NCBI RefSeq assembly: GCF_017874545.1
Contig: NZ_JAGGLT010000014.1
Coordinates: forward strand, 1 to 64,000
Origin: Thermoanaerobacterium butyriciformans
GTDB lineage: Bacteria; Bacillota; Thermoanaerobacteria; Thermoanaerobacterales; Thermoanaerobacteraceae
Reading direction: 5' to 3'
Length of the DNA stretch: 64,000 nucleotides
Part shown: one piece after another, positions 45,276-57,717 of the stretch
Layout of the letters: every line of letters starts with the position of its first letter
Numbering within the stretch: the first letter of the stretch is position 1
Made by a program: the position numbers and the translations under genes
The notes under the pieces: model-generated
Seen by the model: the letters and a program-made list of their open reading frames with translations, nothing else
The model's database searches: none
What the model was told of the DNA's origin: nothing

Positions 45276-48200
45276 ATGTTACATCCTGTTGATGCCGGCT
45301 ATAAGAAGCGTATGAGCTTTGCAAGGATTGAAGAAGTCTTGGAAATGCCTAACCTTATTGAGGTGCAAAAAAATTCGTACAAGTGGTTTCTTGAAGAAGG
45401 TTTAAGGGAAGTTTTCCGAGATATTTCTCCAATTGAGAGCTTTACCGGCAATTTGTCTTTGGAATTTCTTGACTATAAGCTTGATGACAATCCTAAATAC
45501 TCTGTAGAGGAGTGCAAAGATAGAGACACGACATATGCTGCACCTATGAAAGTAAAAGTAAGACTGACTAATCGGGATACAGGAGAAATCAAGGAATCGG
45601 AAGTTTTCATGGGTGATTTTCCTTTGATGACAGATAAAGGCACCTTCATAATAAATGGTGCAGAACGTGTTATTGTAAGCCAATTGGTGAGGTCGCCAGG
45701 CGTATATTACGAACAACAGTTTGATAAATTAGGGAAGAAACTCTTTTTTGCAACTGTTATCCCCAATAGAGGAGCTTGGCTTGAATACGAAGAAGATTCT
45801 AATGATATTTTTTCTGTAAGAATAGATAGGACAAGGAAAGTTCCAATTACTGTATTTTTAAGAGCGCTGGGCTATGGAACAGATGCTCAGATTCTCGATC
45901 TTTTTGGGGAAGATGAAAGGATAAAAGCTACACTTGACAAAGATACTACGAAATCTGAAGAAGAAGGCTTGCTTGAAGTCTATAAAAGATTGAGACCCGG
46001 TGAGCCTCCTACAGTTGACAGTGCTAAAAGCCTTTTGTATTCTTTGTTTTTTGATCCAAAAAGATATGATCTTGCTTATGTTGGACGCTATAAATTCAAC
46101 AAAAAACTTGCATTAAGTTCTAGATTGACAAATCAAAAGGCAGCTACAAAGATTGTTAATCCTATAACAGGTGAAATTATAGTTGAAGAGGGGCAAAGAA
46201 TATCAAGAGAGACGGCTAAAAAAATACAAGATTGTGGTATAAATGTAGTTGAAGTGCTAGTAGAAGGAAGACCAATAAAGGTTATTGGCAATAATACTGT
46301 TGATATTAACGAATACCCTCTTCCTTTTGACGTTTCTGATTTAAACATTAAGGAAAAAGTTCAATTAGGAGTTTTAAAAGAAATACTTAGTAATTTTACA
46401 AATGAGGATGAAATAAAAAATGAAATAAAACGCAGAATGGATGAATTGATACCTAAGCATATAACTAAAGATGATATAATTGCTTCTATAAATTACAATT
46501 TGAATCTTTCATTTGGAATAGGATTTGTAGATGATATTGATCACCTTGGAAATAGAAGGCTGAGATCTGTTGGTGAATTGCTTCAAAATCAGTTTAGAAT
46601 TGGTCTATCAAGAATGGAAAGAGTAGTCAGAGAAAGAATGACAATACAGGATGTCAGTGAGATAACTGCTCAAAATTTGATAAACATAAGGCCCGTTGTT
46701 GCTGCAATTAAAGAGTTTTTTGGAAGTTCGCAGCTTTCGCAGTTTATGGATCAGACTAATCCCCTTGCAGAGCTGACACATAAAAGAAGATTGAGTGCAT
46801 TAGGTCCAGGAGGACTGAGTCGTGAGAGAGCCGGAATGGAGGTTAGGGATGTTCATCATACACACTACAGCAGGATGTGTCCTATAGAAACGCCTGAAGG
46901 ACCAAATATAGGACTTATAGGTTCCCTTGCTACATATGCACGGATAAACGAATATGGATTTATTGAGGCACCTTACAGAAAAGTGGACAAAGCTACAGGT
47001 AGAGTTCTCAATGAAATTGTCTATATGACTGCAGATGTAGAAGATGAATATGTAATAGCGCAGGCTGATGAACCCCTTGACGAGGAAAATAGATTTGTAA
47101 ATGAGAGAGTTACAGTCCGCTCTAAAGATGATATTTTGTCAGTGCCCAGAGAAGAAGTGGATTTCATGGATGTTTCTCCGAAGCAGGTGGTTTCTGTTGC
47201 TACCGCTATGATTCCTTTTCTGGAAAATGACGATGCAAACAGAGCTTTGATGGGTTCAAACATGCAAAGACAGGCTGTTCCACTTCTTGTGCCACAGGCA
47301 CCTATTGTTGGAACTGGTATCGAATATAAAGCTGCACGAGATTCTGGTGTTGTGAATATTGCAAGAAATAGCGGTGTAGTCGAGAGGGTAACTGCAGATA
47401 AAATAGTGATAAGAACAGATGACGGGAGACGTGACGAGTACGAGCTGCTTAAATTTAAGAGATCAAACCAGGGAACTTGCATAAACTGTAGACCAATAGT
47501 AAATGAAGGAGATCGAGTTGAAAAAGGACAGGTTATAAGCGATGGTCCTTCTACAGAATTGGGTGAAATTGCCCTTGGACGCAATGTGCTTGTTGGGTTC
47601 ATGCCATGGGAAGGCTATAATTACGAAGACGCAATTTTAATTAGTGAAGAGCTTGTGAAAGATGATGCACTTACATCTATTCACATTGAAGAATATGAAT
47701 CGGAAGCTAGGGATACAAAATTAGGGCCTGAAGAAATAACGAGGGATATACCAAATGTTGGTGAAGAGGCATTAAAAGACCTTGATGAACGTGGAATCAT
47801 ACGAATTGGTGCAGAAGTTACAGCAGGTGATATTCTCGTTGGAAAAGTAACACCAAAAGGTGAAACGGAACTTACCGCTGAAGAAAGACTTTTAAGGGCT
47901 ATATTTGGAGAAAAAGCAAGGGAAGTAAGAGATACATCTTTAAGAGTTCCTCACGGTGAAGGCGGTATAGTTGTAGATGTCAAAGTGTACACGAGAGAAA
48001 ATGGCGATGAGTTACCGCCAGGAGTAAATGAAATGGTTAGAGTCTTTATCGCTCAGAAAAGAAAAATATCTGTTGGTGATAAGATGGCAGGAAGACACGG
48101 TAACAAAGGTGTCGTCTCGAGAATTCTTCCTGTTGAGGATATGCCTTTCCTGCCTGATGGTACGCCACTTCAGATATGTTTGAATCCTCTTGGAGTTCCT

Positions 48201-48989
48201 TCTCGTATGAATATAGGTCAGGTACTGGAAGTCCACTTAGGTCTTGCAGCAAAAGCTTTAGGCTGGTATATGGCCACACCGGTTTTCGATGGAGCTCATG
48301 AGGAAGATATACAAGAGCTGCTTGAAAAAGCGGGGTTCTCACCGGATGGAAAAATTCAACTGTACGATGGAAGGACTGGTGAGCCATTTGACCATCCAGT
48401 TACGGTTGGATATATGTACATGTTGAAGTTACACCATCTTGTAGACGACAAAATGCATGCAAGATCTACAGGACCATACTCATTGGTTACACAGCAGCCG
48501 CTTGGCGGTAAAGCACAATTTGGCGGTCAGAGATTTGGTGAGATGGAAGTATGGGCACTTGAAGCATATGGTGCAGCACATACTTTACAAGAGATATTAA
48601 CCGTCAAATCTGATGACATAACAGGCCGTGTAAAAACTTATGAATCTATAGTTAAAGGTGAAAATATACCAGAGCCTGGTGTTCCAGAATCGTTTAAGGT
48701 TTTGGTAAAGGAATTGCAAAGTCTTTGCCTTGATGTGAAAGTATTGACTGAAGATAATCAGGAAGTAGCATTAAAAGAATTTGAAGATGAAGATGACGAT
48801 GATATTTCAGAAGATACAATAAATATAAATATTGAGGGAAGAGAAGATGCACCAACAGAAGTAAATTATGGTGAAGAGTTTAATGAAGATTACGATGAAG
48901 ATAAAGACAGCTTGGATGATTTAAACTTTGAACCTAGTGACATTGATTTTGGTGACAGTGACAGCTTCGATGATGATTATGATATATAA
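45276..48989 (+). CDS. rpoB: RNA polymerase beta subunit
   Basis: Core subunit of RNA polymerase, forming one half of the catalytic cleft. The 1237-residue protein shows the rifampicin-pocket region ([36 protein letters not shown]), the nucleotide-site lysines in [13 protein letters not shown], and the C-terminal clamp ([23 protein letters not shown]). The last 70 residues form an acidic tail with 33 Asp/Glu by hand count, beyond the usual end of the family. The start is ATG 45276 after GGGGTGA; GTG 45267 overlaps that site. rpoC follows after 26 bases. Confidence 0.97.
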   Translation: MLHPVDAGYKKRMSFARIEEVLEMPNLIEVQKNSYKWFLEEGLREVFRDISPIESFTGNLSLEFLDYKLDDNPKYSVEECKDRDTTYAAPMKVKVRLTNRDTGEIKESEVFMGDFPLMTDKGTFIINGAERVIVSQLVRSPGVYYEQQFDKLGKKLFFATVIPNRGAWLEYEEDSNDIFSVRIDRTRKVPITVFLRALGYGTDAQILDLFGEDERIKATLDKDTTKSEEEGLLEVYKRLRPGEPPTVDSAKSLLYSLFFDPKRYDLAYVGRYKFNKKLALSSRLTNQKAATKIVNPITGEIIVEEGQRISRETAKKIQDCGINVVEVLVEGRPIKVIGNNTVDINEYPLPFDVSDLNIKEKVQLGVLKEILSNFTNEDEIKNEIKRRMDELIPKHITKDDIIASINYNLNLSFGIGFVDDIDHLGNRRLRSVGELLQNQFRIGLSRMERVVRERMTIQDVSEITAQNLINIRPVVAAIKEFFGSSQLSQFMDQTNPLAELTHKRRLSALGPGGLSRERAGMEVRDVHHTHYSRMCPIETPEGPNIGLIGSLATYARINEYGFIEAPYRKVDKATGRVLNEIVYMTADVEDEYVIAQADEPLDEENRFVNERVTVRSKDDILSVPREEVDFMDVSPKQVVSVATAMIPFLENDDANRALMGSNMQRQAVPLLVPQAPIVGTGIEYKAARDSGVVNIARNSGVVERVTADKIVIRTDDGRRDEYELLKFKRSNQGTCINCRPIVNEGDRVEKGQVISDGPSTELGEIALGRNVLVGFMPWEGYNYEDAILISEELVKDDALTSIHIEEYESEARDTKLGPEEITRDIPNVGEEALKDLDERGIIRIGAEVTAGDILVGKVTPKGETELTAEERLLRAIFGEKAREVRDTSLRVPHGEGGIVVDVKVYTRENGDELPPGVNEMVRVFIAQKRKISVGDKMAGRHGNKGVVSRILPVEDMPFLPDGTPLQICLNPLGVPSRMNIGQVLEVHLGLAAKALGWYMATPVFDGAHEEDIQELLEKAGFSPDGKIQLYDGRTGEPFDHPVTVGYMYMLKLHHLVDDKMHARSTGPYSLVTQQPLGGKAQFGGQRFGEMEVWALEAYGAAHTLQEILTVKSDDITGRVKTYESIVKGENIPEPGVPESFKVLVKELQSLCLDVKVLTEDNQEVALKEFEDEDDDDISEDTININIEGREDAPTEVNYGEEFNEDYDEDKDSLDDLNFEPSDIDFGDSDSFDDDYDI

Positions 48990-49015
48990 AATAATTATGA
49001 AGGGAGCGAAACTCC

Positions 49016-52000
49016 TTGTTTGAGCTTAAAAATTTCGATTCAATGAAAATAGGACTGGCTTCACCTGAAAAGATTAGAGAATGGTCAAGAGGTGAAGTAA
49101 AAAAACCTGAAACTATAAACTACAGGACATTAAAACCAGAGAGGGAAGGACTATTTTGCGAAAAAATATTTGGACCTACTAAAGATTGGGAATGCCACTG
49201 TGGGAAATATAAAAGAGTAAGGTACAAAGGTGTCATATGCGACAGATGTGGTGTCGAAGTAACGAGATCAAAAGTTAGGCGTGAAAGGATGGGGCATATT
49301 GAGCTTGCTGCTCCTGTTTCCCATATTTGGTATTTCAAAGGAATACCTAGCCGTATGGGATTAATACTTGACATGTCCCCAAGAGCACTTGAAAAAGTTT
49401 TGTACTTTGCATCATACGTTGTAATTGATCCCGGTGAAACAAATTTATCTAAGAAACAGTTGTTAAGTGAGAAGGAATACCGGGAATACCTTGATAAATA
49501 TGGAAATAAGTTTAAAGCCGGCATGGGTGCCGAGTCTATCAAAGAGCTTTTGCAGGAAATAGACCTTGAGAAGTTATCCAAAGAATTAAAAGCAGAAATA
49601 AGAGAGTCAACTGGTCAAAAGCGAGTTAGAGCTATAAGAAGATTAGAAGTTGTGCAGGCATTTTTGGATTCTGGGAATAAACCTGAGTGGATGATATTAG
49701 ACGTTATACCTGTTATACCACCTGATTTAAGACCAATGGTTCAGCTAGATGGTGGACGATTTGCAACATCAGATCTAAATGATCTCTATAGAAGAGTTAT
49801 AAATAGGAACAATAGATTGAAAAGGCTTCTTGACCTAGGTGCTCCAGATATTATAGTTAGAAATGAAAAAAGAATGCTTCAGGAAGCTGTAGATGCACTG
49901 ATAGACAATGGCAGAAGAGGAAGACCTGTAACAGGCCCTGGCAATAGGCCACTTAAGTCATTGTCAGACATGCTAAAGGGAAAACAAGGAAGATTTAGGC
50001 AAAACCTCTTAGGTAAGAGGGTTGACTATTCTGGACGTTCTGTTATTGTGGTAGGGCCAGAGCTTAAGCTTTATCAATGTGGTCTTCCTAAAGAAATGGC
50101 TCTTGAACTTTTTAAACCATTTGTCATGAAAAGGCTTGTTGATGAAGGAATTGCACAGCATATAAAAAGTGCAAAAAGAATGGTTGAGAAAGTCCGCCCA
50201 GAAGTGTGGGACGTTTTAGAAGATGTCATAAAGGAACACCCTGTACTTCTAAACAGAGCACCTACACTGCATCGTTTGGGTATTCAGGCATTTGAGCCTG
50301 TATTAGTGGAAGGCAGAGCCATAAAGTTGCATCCATTGGTATGTACGGCTTATAATGCTGACTTCGATGGAGACCAGATGGCTGTCCACGTCCCGTTGAC
50401 TGTTGAGGCACAAGCAGAGGCAAGATTTTTGATGTTGGCTGCTAACAACATATTAAAGCCTCAGGATGGAAAACCTGTTATGACACCTACACAGGATATG
50501 GTTCTTGGATGTTACTATTTAACAGGTGATGAAGACGGCGTCTTAGGCGAAGGCAGAATATTTAAAGATTATGAAGAAGCATTGATGGCATATCAATTAG
50601 GACAAATAAACATCCATGCTAAGATAAAAGTAAGGATGAAAAGAGAAGTCAATGGCGAGATTAAGTCCAAAATCATAGAGACTACCATAGGAAAGCTTAT
50701 ATTTAATTCAGCCATCCCTCAAGACTTAGGATTTGTAGACAGGACAAATCCCGATACCATGTTTGATCTTGAAATATCAACACTTGTTGACAAATCAAAA
50801 TTAGGAAAGATATTAGATAGAGTGTACAGGGTACATGGGCCAACAAAAACAGCCGAGACACTAGATAAAATTAAAGCATTAGGTTATAAATATTCTACAA
50901 AGGCTGCATTAACTGTTAGCGTATCTGATATGGTTATACCTGAAGAGAAAAAGACTCTCTTAAATGAAGCAGATGAGGCAGTGAAGAAGATAGATGCCCA
51001 GTTCAGGCGTGGTCTTATTTCTGAGGAAGAAAGATATGAAAGCGTAATTAGAACTTGGAATATGACAACAGAAAAAGTAAGTGATGCCCTTATGGCAAAT
51101 CTTGATAGGTTCAATCCAATATTTATGATGGCCCATTCAGGAGCTAGAGGTAGTAAAAACCAAATAAAGCAGTTAGCAGGCATGAGAGGATTGATGGCTA
51201 ATCCTGCAGGTAGAATAATTGAGCTTCCTATAAGATCCAACTTCAGAGAAGGACTTAATGTTTTGGAATTCTTCATTTCTACACACGGTGCTAGAAAGGG
51301 CTTGGCAGATACGGCTTTGAGAACTGCTGACTCAGGTTACTTGACCCGTAGACTTGTAGATGTAAGCCAAGATGTGATTATAAGAGAAGATGATTGCGGA
51401 ACAGATGAAGGAATTTATGTAAGCGAGATTAAAGAAGGCAATGAAGTAATAGAAAAGCTTGCTGACAGATTAAGTGGAAGGGTATCGTTAGAAGATATAA
51501 AAGATCCTAATACTGGCCAAATAATAGTAAAGAAAAATACGATGATTTCTGAAGAAGATGCAGAGAAGATTGAAGAATTAGGCATCAAAAAGGTTAAAAT
51601 AAGATCGCTCCTCACATGTAAATCAAAACATGGCGTTTGCAGGATGTGCTATGGAAGGAACTTGGCTACTGGCTCACAAGTTGAAATTGGCGAGGCTGTC
51701 GGCATAATCGCAGCACAAGCAATAGGAGAACCTGGTACACAGCTTACAATGAGAACATTCCATACAGGTGGTGTTGCTGGTGCTGATATTACACAAGGTT
51801 TGCCTAGGGTAGAAGAGCTATTTGAAGCGAGAAAGCCAAAAGGATTAGCTGTGATTTCTGAAATACCAGGTGTTGTGAAGATAAATGAGACGAAAAAGAA
51901 GAGGGAAGTCGTAATAACAGATAATGAAAATAATATTTCAAAGACATACCTTATACCATACGGTTCAAGACTTAAAGTTCAAGATGGACAGTACATTGAA

Positions 52001-52570
52001 GCAGGTGATGAGCTTACAGAAGGGTCTGTAAATCCGCATGATATTTTGAAGATAAAAGGATTGTTTGCAGTTCAGACGTATTTGCTACAAGAAGTTCAAA
52101 AAGTGTACAGATTACAAGGTGTTGAAATAAATGACAAGCATATTGAAGTTATAATCAGACAGATGATGAGGAAAATTAAAGTAGAGGATTCTGGAGATAC
52201 ATCAATGATGCCTGGTGAGCTTGTTGATATGTTTGTCTTTGAAGAAGAAAACAGGAAGGTTCAAGAAAAGGGATTGAGGCCGGCTTCTGGTAGCAGGGCA
52301 CTTTTGGGTATTACAAAAGCTGCACTGGCAACAGATTCATTCTTATCTGCCGCATCTTTCCAAGAGACTACAAGAGTTTTAACTGATGCAGCCATAAAAG
52401 GAAAGGTTGATCCTTTAATAGGCCTTAAGGAAAATGTCATCATTGGTAAATTGATTCCTGCAGGTACTGGACTTTCACGGTATAGAAACATAGTTGTTAA
52501 GACTGCAGGTGAGTCAGACAACCTTGGAAGTAATGCTGAAAGTGATAATGTAGAAGTTAATGCAAAATAA
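49016..52570 (+). CDS. rpoC: RNA polymerase beta' subunit
   Basis: Catalytic core subunit holding the active-site Mg. The 1184-residue protein has the N-terminal zinc finger ([20 protein letters not shown]), the active-site motif [12 protein letters not shown], the bridge/trigger region ([17 protein letters not shown]), and the second zinc site (CGTDEG and [15 protein letters not shown]). The start is TTG 49016, eight bases after AGGGAGCG. GGAG of that site can pair with CTCC just before the start, a small hairpin of unclear effect. No long insertion in the trigger loop is seen. Confidence 0.97.
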   Translation: MFELKNFDSMKIGLASPEKIREWSRGEVKKPETINYRTLKPEREGLFCEKIFGPTKDWECHCGKYKRVRYKGVICDRCGVEVTRSKVRRERMGHIELAAPVSHIWYFKGIPSRMGLILDMSPRALEKVLYFASYVVIDPGETNLSKKQLLSEKEYREYLDKYGNKFKAGMGAESIKELLQEIDLEKLSKELKAEIRESTGQKRVRAIRRLEVVQAFLDSGNKPEWMILDVIPVIPPDLRPMVQLDGGRFATSDLNDLYRRVINRNNRLKRLLDLGAPDIIVRNEKRMLQEAVDALIDNGRRGRPVTGPGNRPLKSLSDMLKGKQGRFRQNLLGKRVDYSGRSVIVVGPELKLYQCGLPKEMALELFKPFVMKRLVDEGIAQHIKSAKRMVEKVRPEVWDVLEDVIKEHPVLLNRAPTLHRLGIQAFEPVLVEGRAIKLHPLVCTAYNADFDGDQMAVHVPLTVEAQAEARFLMLAANNILKPQDGKPVMTPTQDMVLGCYYLTGDEDGVLGEGRIFKDYEEALMAYQLGQINIHAKIKVRMKREVNGEIKSKIIETTIGKLIFNSAIPQDLGFVDRTNPDTMFDLEISTLVDKSKLGKILDRVYRVHGPTKTAETLDKIKALGYKYSTKAALTVSVSDMVIPEEKKTLLNEADEAVKKIDAQFRRGLISEEERYESVIRTWNMTTEKVSDALMANLDRFNPIFMMAHSGARGSKNQIKQLAGMRGLMANPAGRIIELPIRSNFREGLNVLEFFISTHGARKGLADTALRTADSGYLTRRLVDVSQDVIIREDDCGTDEGIYVSEIKEGNEVIEKLADRLSGRVSLEDIKDPNTGQIIVKKNTMISEEDAEKIEELGIKKVKIRSLLTCKSKHGVCRMCYGRNLATGSQVEIGEAVGIIAAQAIGEPGTQLTMRTFHTGGVAGADITQGLPRVEELFEARKPKGLAVISEIPGVVKINETKKKREVVITDNENNISKTYLIPYGSRLKVQDGQYIEAGDELTEGSVNPHDILKIKGLFAVQTYLLQEVQKVYRLQGVEINDKHIEVIIRQMMRKIKVEDSGDTSMMPGELVDMFVFEEENRKVQEKGLRPASGSRALLGITKAALATDSFLSAASFQETTRVLTDAAIKGKVDPLIGLKENVIIGKLIPAGTGLSRYRNIVVKTAGESDNLGSNAESDNVEVNAK

Positions 52571-52579
52571 TATCTATTA

Positions 52580-52608
52580 TTGACAGAGTTTCACCTTAAT
52601 GATAAAAT
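52580..52608 (+). promoter_or_regulatory. promoter of the L7Ae-family gene/str operon
   Basis: TTGACA (52580-52585) and TAAAAT (52603-52608) are 17 bases apart. Transcription would begin near 52615, just before the competing hairpins of the leader. Confidence 0.78.
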
Positions 52609-52624
52609 ATTTAAGTGTGTTAAA

Positions 52625-52683
52625 AACTACTTCCAAGTAGGGAGGAGAAGAACTTAATGGGTTCAAGTAAAAGTAGTTCTTCT
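52625..52683 (+). promoter_or_regulatory. competing hairpins over the start of the L7Ae-family gene
   Basis: Three mutually exclusive helices are visible: CTACT/AGTAG (52627-52631 with 52636-52640); AACTACTT/AAGTAGTT (52625-52632 with 52671-52678); AGAAGAACT/AGTTCTTCT (52646-52654 with 52675-52683), which puts the ATG in a 20-base loop. The GGAGG site (52641-52645) lies just 5' of the last one. A translation switch is inferred. Confidence 0.55.
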
Positions 52684-52902
52684 AGAATGGTAATAGGGGC
52701 GAAGCAGACATTTAAAGCTGTAACGAATGATAAAGCTGCTAAGGTATATGTTGCTCGGGATGCTGAAGAACACGTTACGAAAAAAATTATTGATGCTTGT
52801 AATTCAAAATCTATCGATATAGTTTATATAGACACAATGAAAGAACTAGGAGACATGTGTGGTATTGATGTAGGAGCAGCGACTGCTGCTGAGTTGAAGT
52901 GA
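52657..52902 (+). CDS. rplGB: L7Ae-family ribosomal protein (YbxF-like, K-turn-binding)
   Basis: An 81-residue member of the L7Ae/L30e family, related to B. subtilis YbxF, which binds kink-turn RNAs and lies at the same place between rpoC and rpsL. Core blocks are VIGAKQTFKAVTND, VYVARDAEEHVTKKII and IVYIDTMKELGDMCGIDVGAAT. The first ten residues are a Ser-rich extension (GSSKSSSSR). I keep ATG 52657, since GGGAGGAG lies upstream and ATG 52687 has no site. The start codon sits in the loop of a 9-pair hairpin. It opens the str operon. Confidence 0.9.
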   Translation: MGSSKSSSSRMVIGAKQTFKAVTNDKAAKVYVARDAEEHVTKKIIDACNSKSIDIVYIDTMKELGDMCGIDVGAATAAELK

Positions 52903-52911
52903 AAAATAATT

Positions 52912-52941
52912 AGATTTATCCCCTGCATAGGGGATAAATCT
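52912..52941 (+). terminator. strong hairpin before rpsL, no clear T run
   Basis: A perfect 13-pair stem (52912-52924 with 52929-52941) with a four-base loop GCAT. The tail is TCTAAATATT, not a T run, so it may be an attenuator, a processing site or a transcript-stabilising element rather than a full terminator. Confidence 0.55.
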
Positions 52942-52967
52942 TCTAAATATTGGAAGGAGGTGTAAGG

Positions 52968-53339
52968 ATGCCGACAATTAATCAGTTAGTAAGAGAAGGA
53001 AGAAAAAAGGTTAAATATAAATCTACATCCCCAGCGTTAAAAGGTAATCCTCAAAAGAGGGGTGTTTGCACAGTTGTTAAGACAACAACGCCAAAGAAGC
53101 CTAACTCAGCATTAAGGAAAATAGCCAGAGTAAGACTTGTAAATAATACTGAAGTCACTGCATATATCCCGGGTATAGGACATAATTTGCAGGAGCACTC
53201 TGTTGTTCTTATTAGAGGTGGAAGAGTAAAAGATTTACCTGGTGTTAGATATAAGATTATAAGAGGAACGCTTGATGCAGCTGGTGTTGCTAATAGAAAA
53301 CAAGCTCGCTCACAATATGGTGCGAAAAAACCTAAATGA
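52968..53339 (+). CDS. rpsL: ribosomal protein S12
   Basis: A 123-residue small-subunit decoding-centre protein. The streptomycin-related segments [13 protein letters not shown] and [16 protein letters not shown] are both present and look wild type (Lys in PKKPNS). ATG 52968 follows AAGGAGGTG; the in-frame codon 52950 would add a tail that contains that site. It is first of the rpsL-rpsG-fusA-tuf order. Confidence 0.97.
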   Translation: MPTINQLVREGRKKVKYKSTSPALKGNPQKRGVCTVVKTTTPKKPNSALRKIARVRLVNNTEVTAYIPGIGHNLQEHSVVLIRGGRVKDLPGVRYKIIRGTLDAAGVANRKQARSQYGAKKPK

Positions 53340-53351
53340 TAGGAGGGATAG

Positions 53352-53825
<474 letters not shown>

Positions 53826-53873
53826 TAAGGATTATGGTAGTGTGTATTATATGGGCAGGAAAGGAGGATATAA

Positions 53874-55943
53874 ATGCCTAGAGATTTTAGCTTAGATAAA
53901 GTTAGGAACATTGGAATAATGGCGCATATAGATGCTGGCAAAACTACAACTACCGAAAGAATACTATTTTATACAGGGAAAGTCCATAAGATAGGTGAAG
54001 TACACGAAGGTAATGCAACAATGGACTGGATGGAGCAGGAGCAGGAGAGAGGTATTACAATAACTTCTGCTGCTACAACATGCTATTGGAAAGATCACAA
54101 GATTAATATTATAGATACGCCGGGACACGTGGACTTTACAGTTGAGGTAGAGCGCTCTTTAAGAGTGTTAGATGGAGCGGTTGCAGTATTCTGCGCAAAA
54201 GGTGGTGTTGAACCACAATCAGAGACAGTTTGGAGACAGGCAGATAAGTACAGAGTACCAAGGCTAGCATATGTCAACAAGATGGACATAATGGGAGCGG
54301 ACTTTTTTAATGTTATTAAGATGATGAAAGAAAGGTTAAACGCAAATCCCGTTGCGATACAGCTTCCTATTGGAAAAGAAGATACATTTGTGGGGATTAT
54401 AGATCTAATAAAGATGGATGCGATTATATATGAAGATGACTTAGGAACTGTATCAGAAGAAGTTGAAATTCCAGAAGATATGAGGGATTTAGCTCAGGAG
54501 TATAGAGAAAAACTTTTAGAAGCTGTTTCAGAGCAAGATGAAGTATTGATGGAGAAATACTTAGAAGGCGAAGAGATAACTGAAGAAGAGATACACGCAG
54601 CATTGAGAAAGGGAACCCTTAATAATGAGCTTGTGTGTGTTACTTGCGGTTCCTCATATAAAAACAAAGGTGTACAGCCGATGTTAGACGCTGTTGTAAG
54701 GTATCTACCATCTCCTATCGATATTCCTGCTGTAAAAGGAATGAAGCTTAATAGTGATGAGGAGATAGAGAGAAAAGCAGATGACAATGAACCATTCTCG
54801 GCACTTGCTTTTAAGATAATGGCTGATCCTTACGTTGGAAAACTTGCGTTTTTTAGGGTATATTCAGGAACTTTGGAATCAGGTTCATACGTATTGAATT
54901 CTACAAAAGGAAAAAAAGAAAGAATAGGAAGAATCCTTCAGATGCACGCTAATCATAGAAAAGAGATAGACAAAGTTTATACAGGTGATATAGCAGCAGC
55001 AGTTGGATTAAAAGATACGACAACAGGTGATACGCTGTGCGATGAAAATCAACCTATTCTTTTAGAGTCGATGGAATTCCCTGAACCTGTTATAAGAGTT
55101 GCAATAGAGCCAAAAACTAAAGCTGCACAGGATAAAATGGCTGTAGCACTTCAGAAACTTGCAGAAGAAGATCCGACATTTAAAACATATACAGATCAAG
55201 AGACAGGACAGACAATTATAGCAGGCATGGGCGAACTGCATTTGGAAATCATTGTTGATAGAATGAAAAGAGAATTCAATGTAGAATGCAATGTTGGCAA
55301 ACCGCAAGTTGCTTATAAAGAGACGATAACAAAGCCTGTACGTATCGAAGGCAAGTTTATAAGACAGTCAGGTGGACGTGGTCAATATGGACATGTATGG
55401 CTTGAAATGGAACCTTTGGAGAGAGGTCAAGGATATCAATTTGAGAATAAAATCGTTGGCGGTGTTATACCGAAGGAGTATATACCTGCAGTTGATGCCG
55501 GCGTACAGGAAGCGATGGAGAATGGCATCCTTGGTGGTTATGAAGTCGTGGACGTAAAAGTTTCTTTAGTGGATGGTTCTTACCACGAAGTTGACTCATC
55601 GGATATGGCGTTTAAGATTGCAGGCTCAATGGCTTTCAAAGAAGGTATGAAAAAAGGCGGAGCTGTACTTTTAGAGCCTATAATGGAAGTTGAAGTTGTT
55701 GTGCCAGAGGAATATATGGGCGATGTAATGGGTGACATAAATTCAAGACGTGGTAGAATTGAAGGCATGATGGATAGAGCTGGTGCAAAAGTCATAAGAG
55801 GCATGGTTCCGCTAGCAGAAATGTTTGGTTATGCTACAGACCTTCGTTCAAAAACACAAGGAAGAGGCACATATACTATGCAGTTTAGTCACTATGAAGA
55901 GGTGCCTAAAAATATTGCTGATCAAATATTAGCGAAAAAGTAA
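53874..55943 (+). CDS. fusA: elongation factor G (canonical)
   Basis: Ribosomal translocase. The 689-residue protein has G1 [16 protein letters not shown]3 [16 protein letters not shown] with the catalytic His, and G4 [10 protein letters not shown], then domains II-V with the domain IV block [15 protein letters not shown]. It differs in this from the EF-G-like paralogue at 17678, which has Tyr at the His position. AAAGGAGG precedes ATG 53874. The tuf copy 2 gene follows 30 bases later. Confidence 0.98.
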   Translation: MPRDFSLDKVRNIGIMAHIDAGKTTTTERILFYTGKVHKIGEVHEGNATMDWMEQEQERGITITSAATTCYWKDHKINIIDTPGHVDFTVEVERSLRVLDGAVAVFCAKGGVEPQSETVWRQADKYRVPRLAYVNKMDIMGADFFNVIKMMKERLNANPVAIQLPIGKEDTFVGIIDLIKMDAIIYEDDLGTVSEEVEIPEDMRDLAQEYREKLLEAVSEQDEVLMEKYLEGEEITEEEIHAALRKGTLNNELVCVTCGSSYKNKGVQPMLDAVVRYLPSPIDIPAVKGMKLNSDEEIERKADDNEPFSALAFKIMADPYVGKLAFFRVYSGTLESGSYVLNSTKGKKERIGRILQMHANHRKEIDKVYTGDIAAAVGLKDTTTGDTLCDENQPILLESMEFPEPVIRVAIEPKTKAAQDKMAVALQKLAEEDPTFKTYTDQETGQTIIAGMGELHLEIIVDRMKREFNVECNVGKPQVAYKETITKPVRIEGKFIRQSGGRGQYGHVWLEMEPLERGQGYQFENKIVGGVIPKEYIPAVDAGVQEAMENGILGGYEVVDVKVSLVDGSYHEVDSSDMAFKIAGSMAFKEGMKKGGAVLLEPIMEVEVVVPEEYMGDVMGDINSRRGRIEGMMDRAGAKVIRGMVPLAEMFGYATDLRSKTQGRGTYTMQFSHYEEVPKNIADQILAKK

Positions 55944-55973
55944 AAAATAAATTAATGTAAGGAGGAAAAAGAA

Positions 55974-57176
55974 ATGGCGAAGCAAAAATTTGAAAGAAAG
56001 AAACCCCATGCAAACATAGGGACAATAGGGCACGTAGACCATGGCAAAACGACGTTAACATCAGCGATAACAATAGTATTATCAAAACAAGGAATGGCAC
56101 AAGCGACAGCATATGACGAAATAGACAAAGCACCAGAAGAGAAAGCAAGAGGAATAACAATAAACACAATGCACGTAGAATACGAGACAGAGAAAAGGCA
56201 CTATGCGCATGTAGACTGTCCAGGACACGCAGACTATGTAAAGAACATGATAACAGGAGCAGCGCAGATGGACGGAGCGATACTAGTAGTATCAGCAGCA
56301 GACGGTCCAATGCCACAGACAAGAGAGCACATCCTGTTAGCGAGACAGGTAGGAGTACCGTACATCGTAGTATTCTTAAACAAATCAGACATGGTAGATG
56401 ACGAAGAATTAATAGAGCTAGTAGAGATGGAAGTAAGAGAACTGTTAAACGAATATGAGTTCCCAGGAGATGACACACCGATAGTAGTAGGATCAGCATT
56501 AAAAGCAATGGAATGCGGATGCGGACAAAGAGACTGTCAGTGGTGCGGGAAGATATGGGAATTAATGGATATAGTAGACAGTTATATACCGACACCAGAA
56601 AGAGATGTAGATAAGCCGTTCCTGATGCCAGTAGAAGATGTATTTACGATAACAGGAAGAGGGACAGTAGCGACAGGAAGAGTAGAGAGAGGGAAGTTAA
56701 AAGTAGGAGACGAAGTAGAGATAATAGGCTTATCAGATGAAAGCAAGAAGACAGTAGTAACAGGATTAGAGATGTTCAGGAAGACATTAGACGAAGCAGA
56801 AGCAGGAGACAACATAGGAGTATTATTAAGAGGAGTAACGAGAGAAGAAGTAGAAAGAGGACAAGTATTAGCGAAACCAGGATCAGTAAAACCGCACACG
56901 AAATTTGAAGGACAAGTATACGTGTTAACAAAAGAAGAAGGTGGAAGACATACACCATTCTTCAATGGATACAGGCCACAGTTCTACTTCAGGACAACAG
57001 ACGTAACAGGAGTAATAGAATTACCAGAGGGCGTAGAGATGGTAATGCCCGGAGACCATGTAACGATGACAATAGAATTAATAACACCGATAGCGATGGA
57101 AGAAGGGTTAAAATTTGCTATAAGGGAAGGCGGACACACAGTAGGAGCCGGTGTTGTTTCCAAGATTCTTGCTTAA
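55974..57176 (+). CDS. tuf: elongation factor Tu, copy 2
   Basis: A second 400-residue EF-Tu, in the usual str-operon position after fusA. G4 reads NKSD here and NKAD in copy 1. The cysteine-rich insert [11 protein letters not shown] (residues 181-191) is kept. It shares the A/G-ending codon use of copy 1 and differs from fusA and the ribosomal genes around it. Long identical stretches lie at both ends (first ~45 bases; much of the last 170), with silent differences in the middle, which fits recurrent gene conversion. TAAGGAGGA precedes ATG 55974. Confidence 0.98.
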   Translation: MAKQKFERKKPHANIGTIGHVDHGKTTLTSAITIVLSKQGMAQATAYDEIDKAPEEKARGITINTMHVEYETEKRHYAHVDCPGHADYVKNMITGAAQMDGAILVVSAADGPMPQTREHILLARQVGVPYIVVFLNKSDMVDDEELIELVEMEVRELLNEYEFPGDDTPIVVGSALKAMECGCGQRDCQWCGKIWELMDIVDSYIPTPERDVDKPFLMPVEDVFTITGRGTVATGRVERGKLKVGDEVEIIGLSDESKKTVVTGLEMFRKTLDEAEAGDNIGVLLRGVTREEVERGQVLAKPGSVKPHTKFEGQVYVLTKEEGGRHTPFFNGYRPQFYFRTTDVTGVIELPEGVEMVMPGDHVTMTIELITPIAMEEGLKFAIREGGHTVGAGVVSKILA

Positions 57177-57182
57177 TAAAAA

Positions 57183-57210
57183 TGTGCTAATAGCTTAAGC
57201 TATTAGCACA
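57183..57210 (+). terminator. hairpin after tuf copy 2
   Basis: A perfect 12-pair stem (57183-57194 with 57199-57210) with loop TTAA. The tail TAACTATTGTTTTG has only a partial T run. Confidence 0.7.
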
Positions 57211-57231
57211 TAACTATTGTTTTGTCAAGAC

Positions 57232-57260
57232 TTGAAATAATGCGGTCTTTAAGTTAAACT
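57232..57260 (+). promoter_or_regulatory. S10 operon promoter
   Basis: TTGAAA (57232-57237) and TAAACT (57255-57260) are 17 bases apart, leaving a leader of about 87 bases before rpsJ without any obvious long hairpin. Confidence 0.6.
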
Positions 57261-57353
57261 AATAAAGTTGAACGAGATTCTTATTAAAACTGAAAACACA
57301 CGGATGAGTGTATCTGGAATTAATGATTGTTCATATAGAAGGAGGGGAAAATT

Positions 57354-57662
57354 ATGCCCAAACAGAAAATTCGCATAAGATTAAAAGCTTTTGACCATAT
57401 GGTTTTAGATCAATCTGCTGAGAAAATAGTTGAAACAGCAAAAAGAACAGGCGCAGAAGTATCGGGACCGATACCACTTCCAACAGAGAGAGATGTAATT
57501 ACAATATTGAGAGCGCCACACAAATACAAAGATTCAAGAGAACAGTTTGAGACGAGAACACATAAAAGGCTTATTGACATATTAAGTCCAACACCAAAGA
57601 CTGTAGATGCATTAATGAGATTAGATTTACCTGCTGGTGTTGATATAGAGATAAAATTATAA
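57354..57662 (+). CDS. rpsJ: ribosomal protein S10 (NusE)
   Basis: A 102-residue small-subunit protein, also a transcription antitermination factor with NusG/NusB. Typical segments are [29 protein letters not shown]-like start ([14 protein letters not shown]) and [40 protein letters not shown] precedes ATG 57354. It is the first gene of the S10 operon that runs to the window end. Confidence 0.97.
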   Translation: MPKQKIRIRLKAFDHMVLDQSAEKIVETAKRTGAEVSGPIPLPTERDVITILRAPHKYKDSREQFETRTHKRLIDILSPTPKTVDALMRLDLPAGVDIEIKL

Positions 57663-57717
57663 TAAATAATAAGAAATTATGACGCGGAAGCGTCCGATGA
57701 TTTCAGGAGGGTAGAAG

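Noticed and set aside
52641-52690. A defined kink-turn in the L7Ae-family leader
   Set aside because: A GAAGAAC stretch resembles one strand of a kink-turn, but I could not find a partner strand with the tandem G-A pairs; kept only as a hypothesis.
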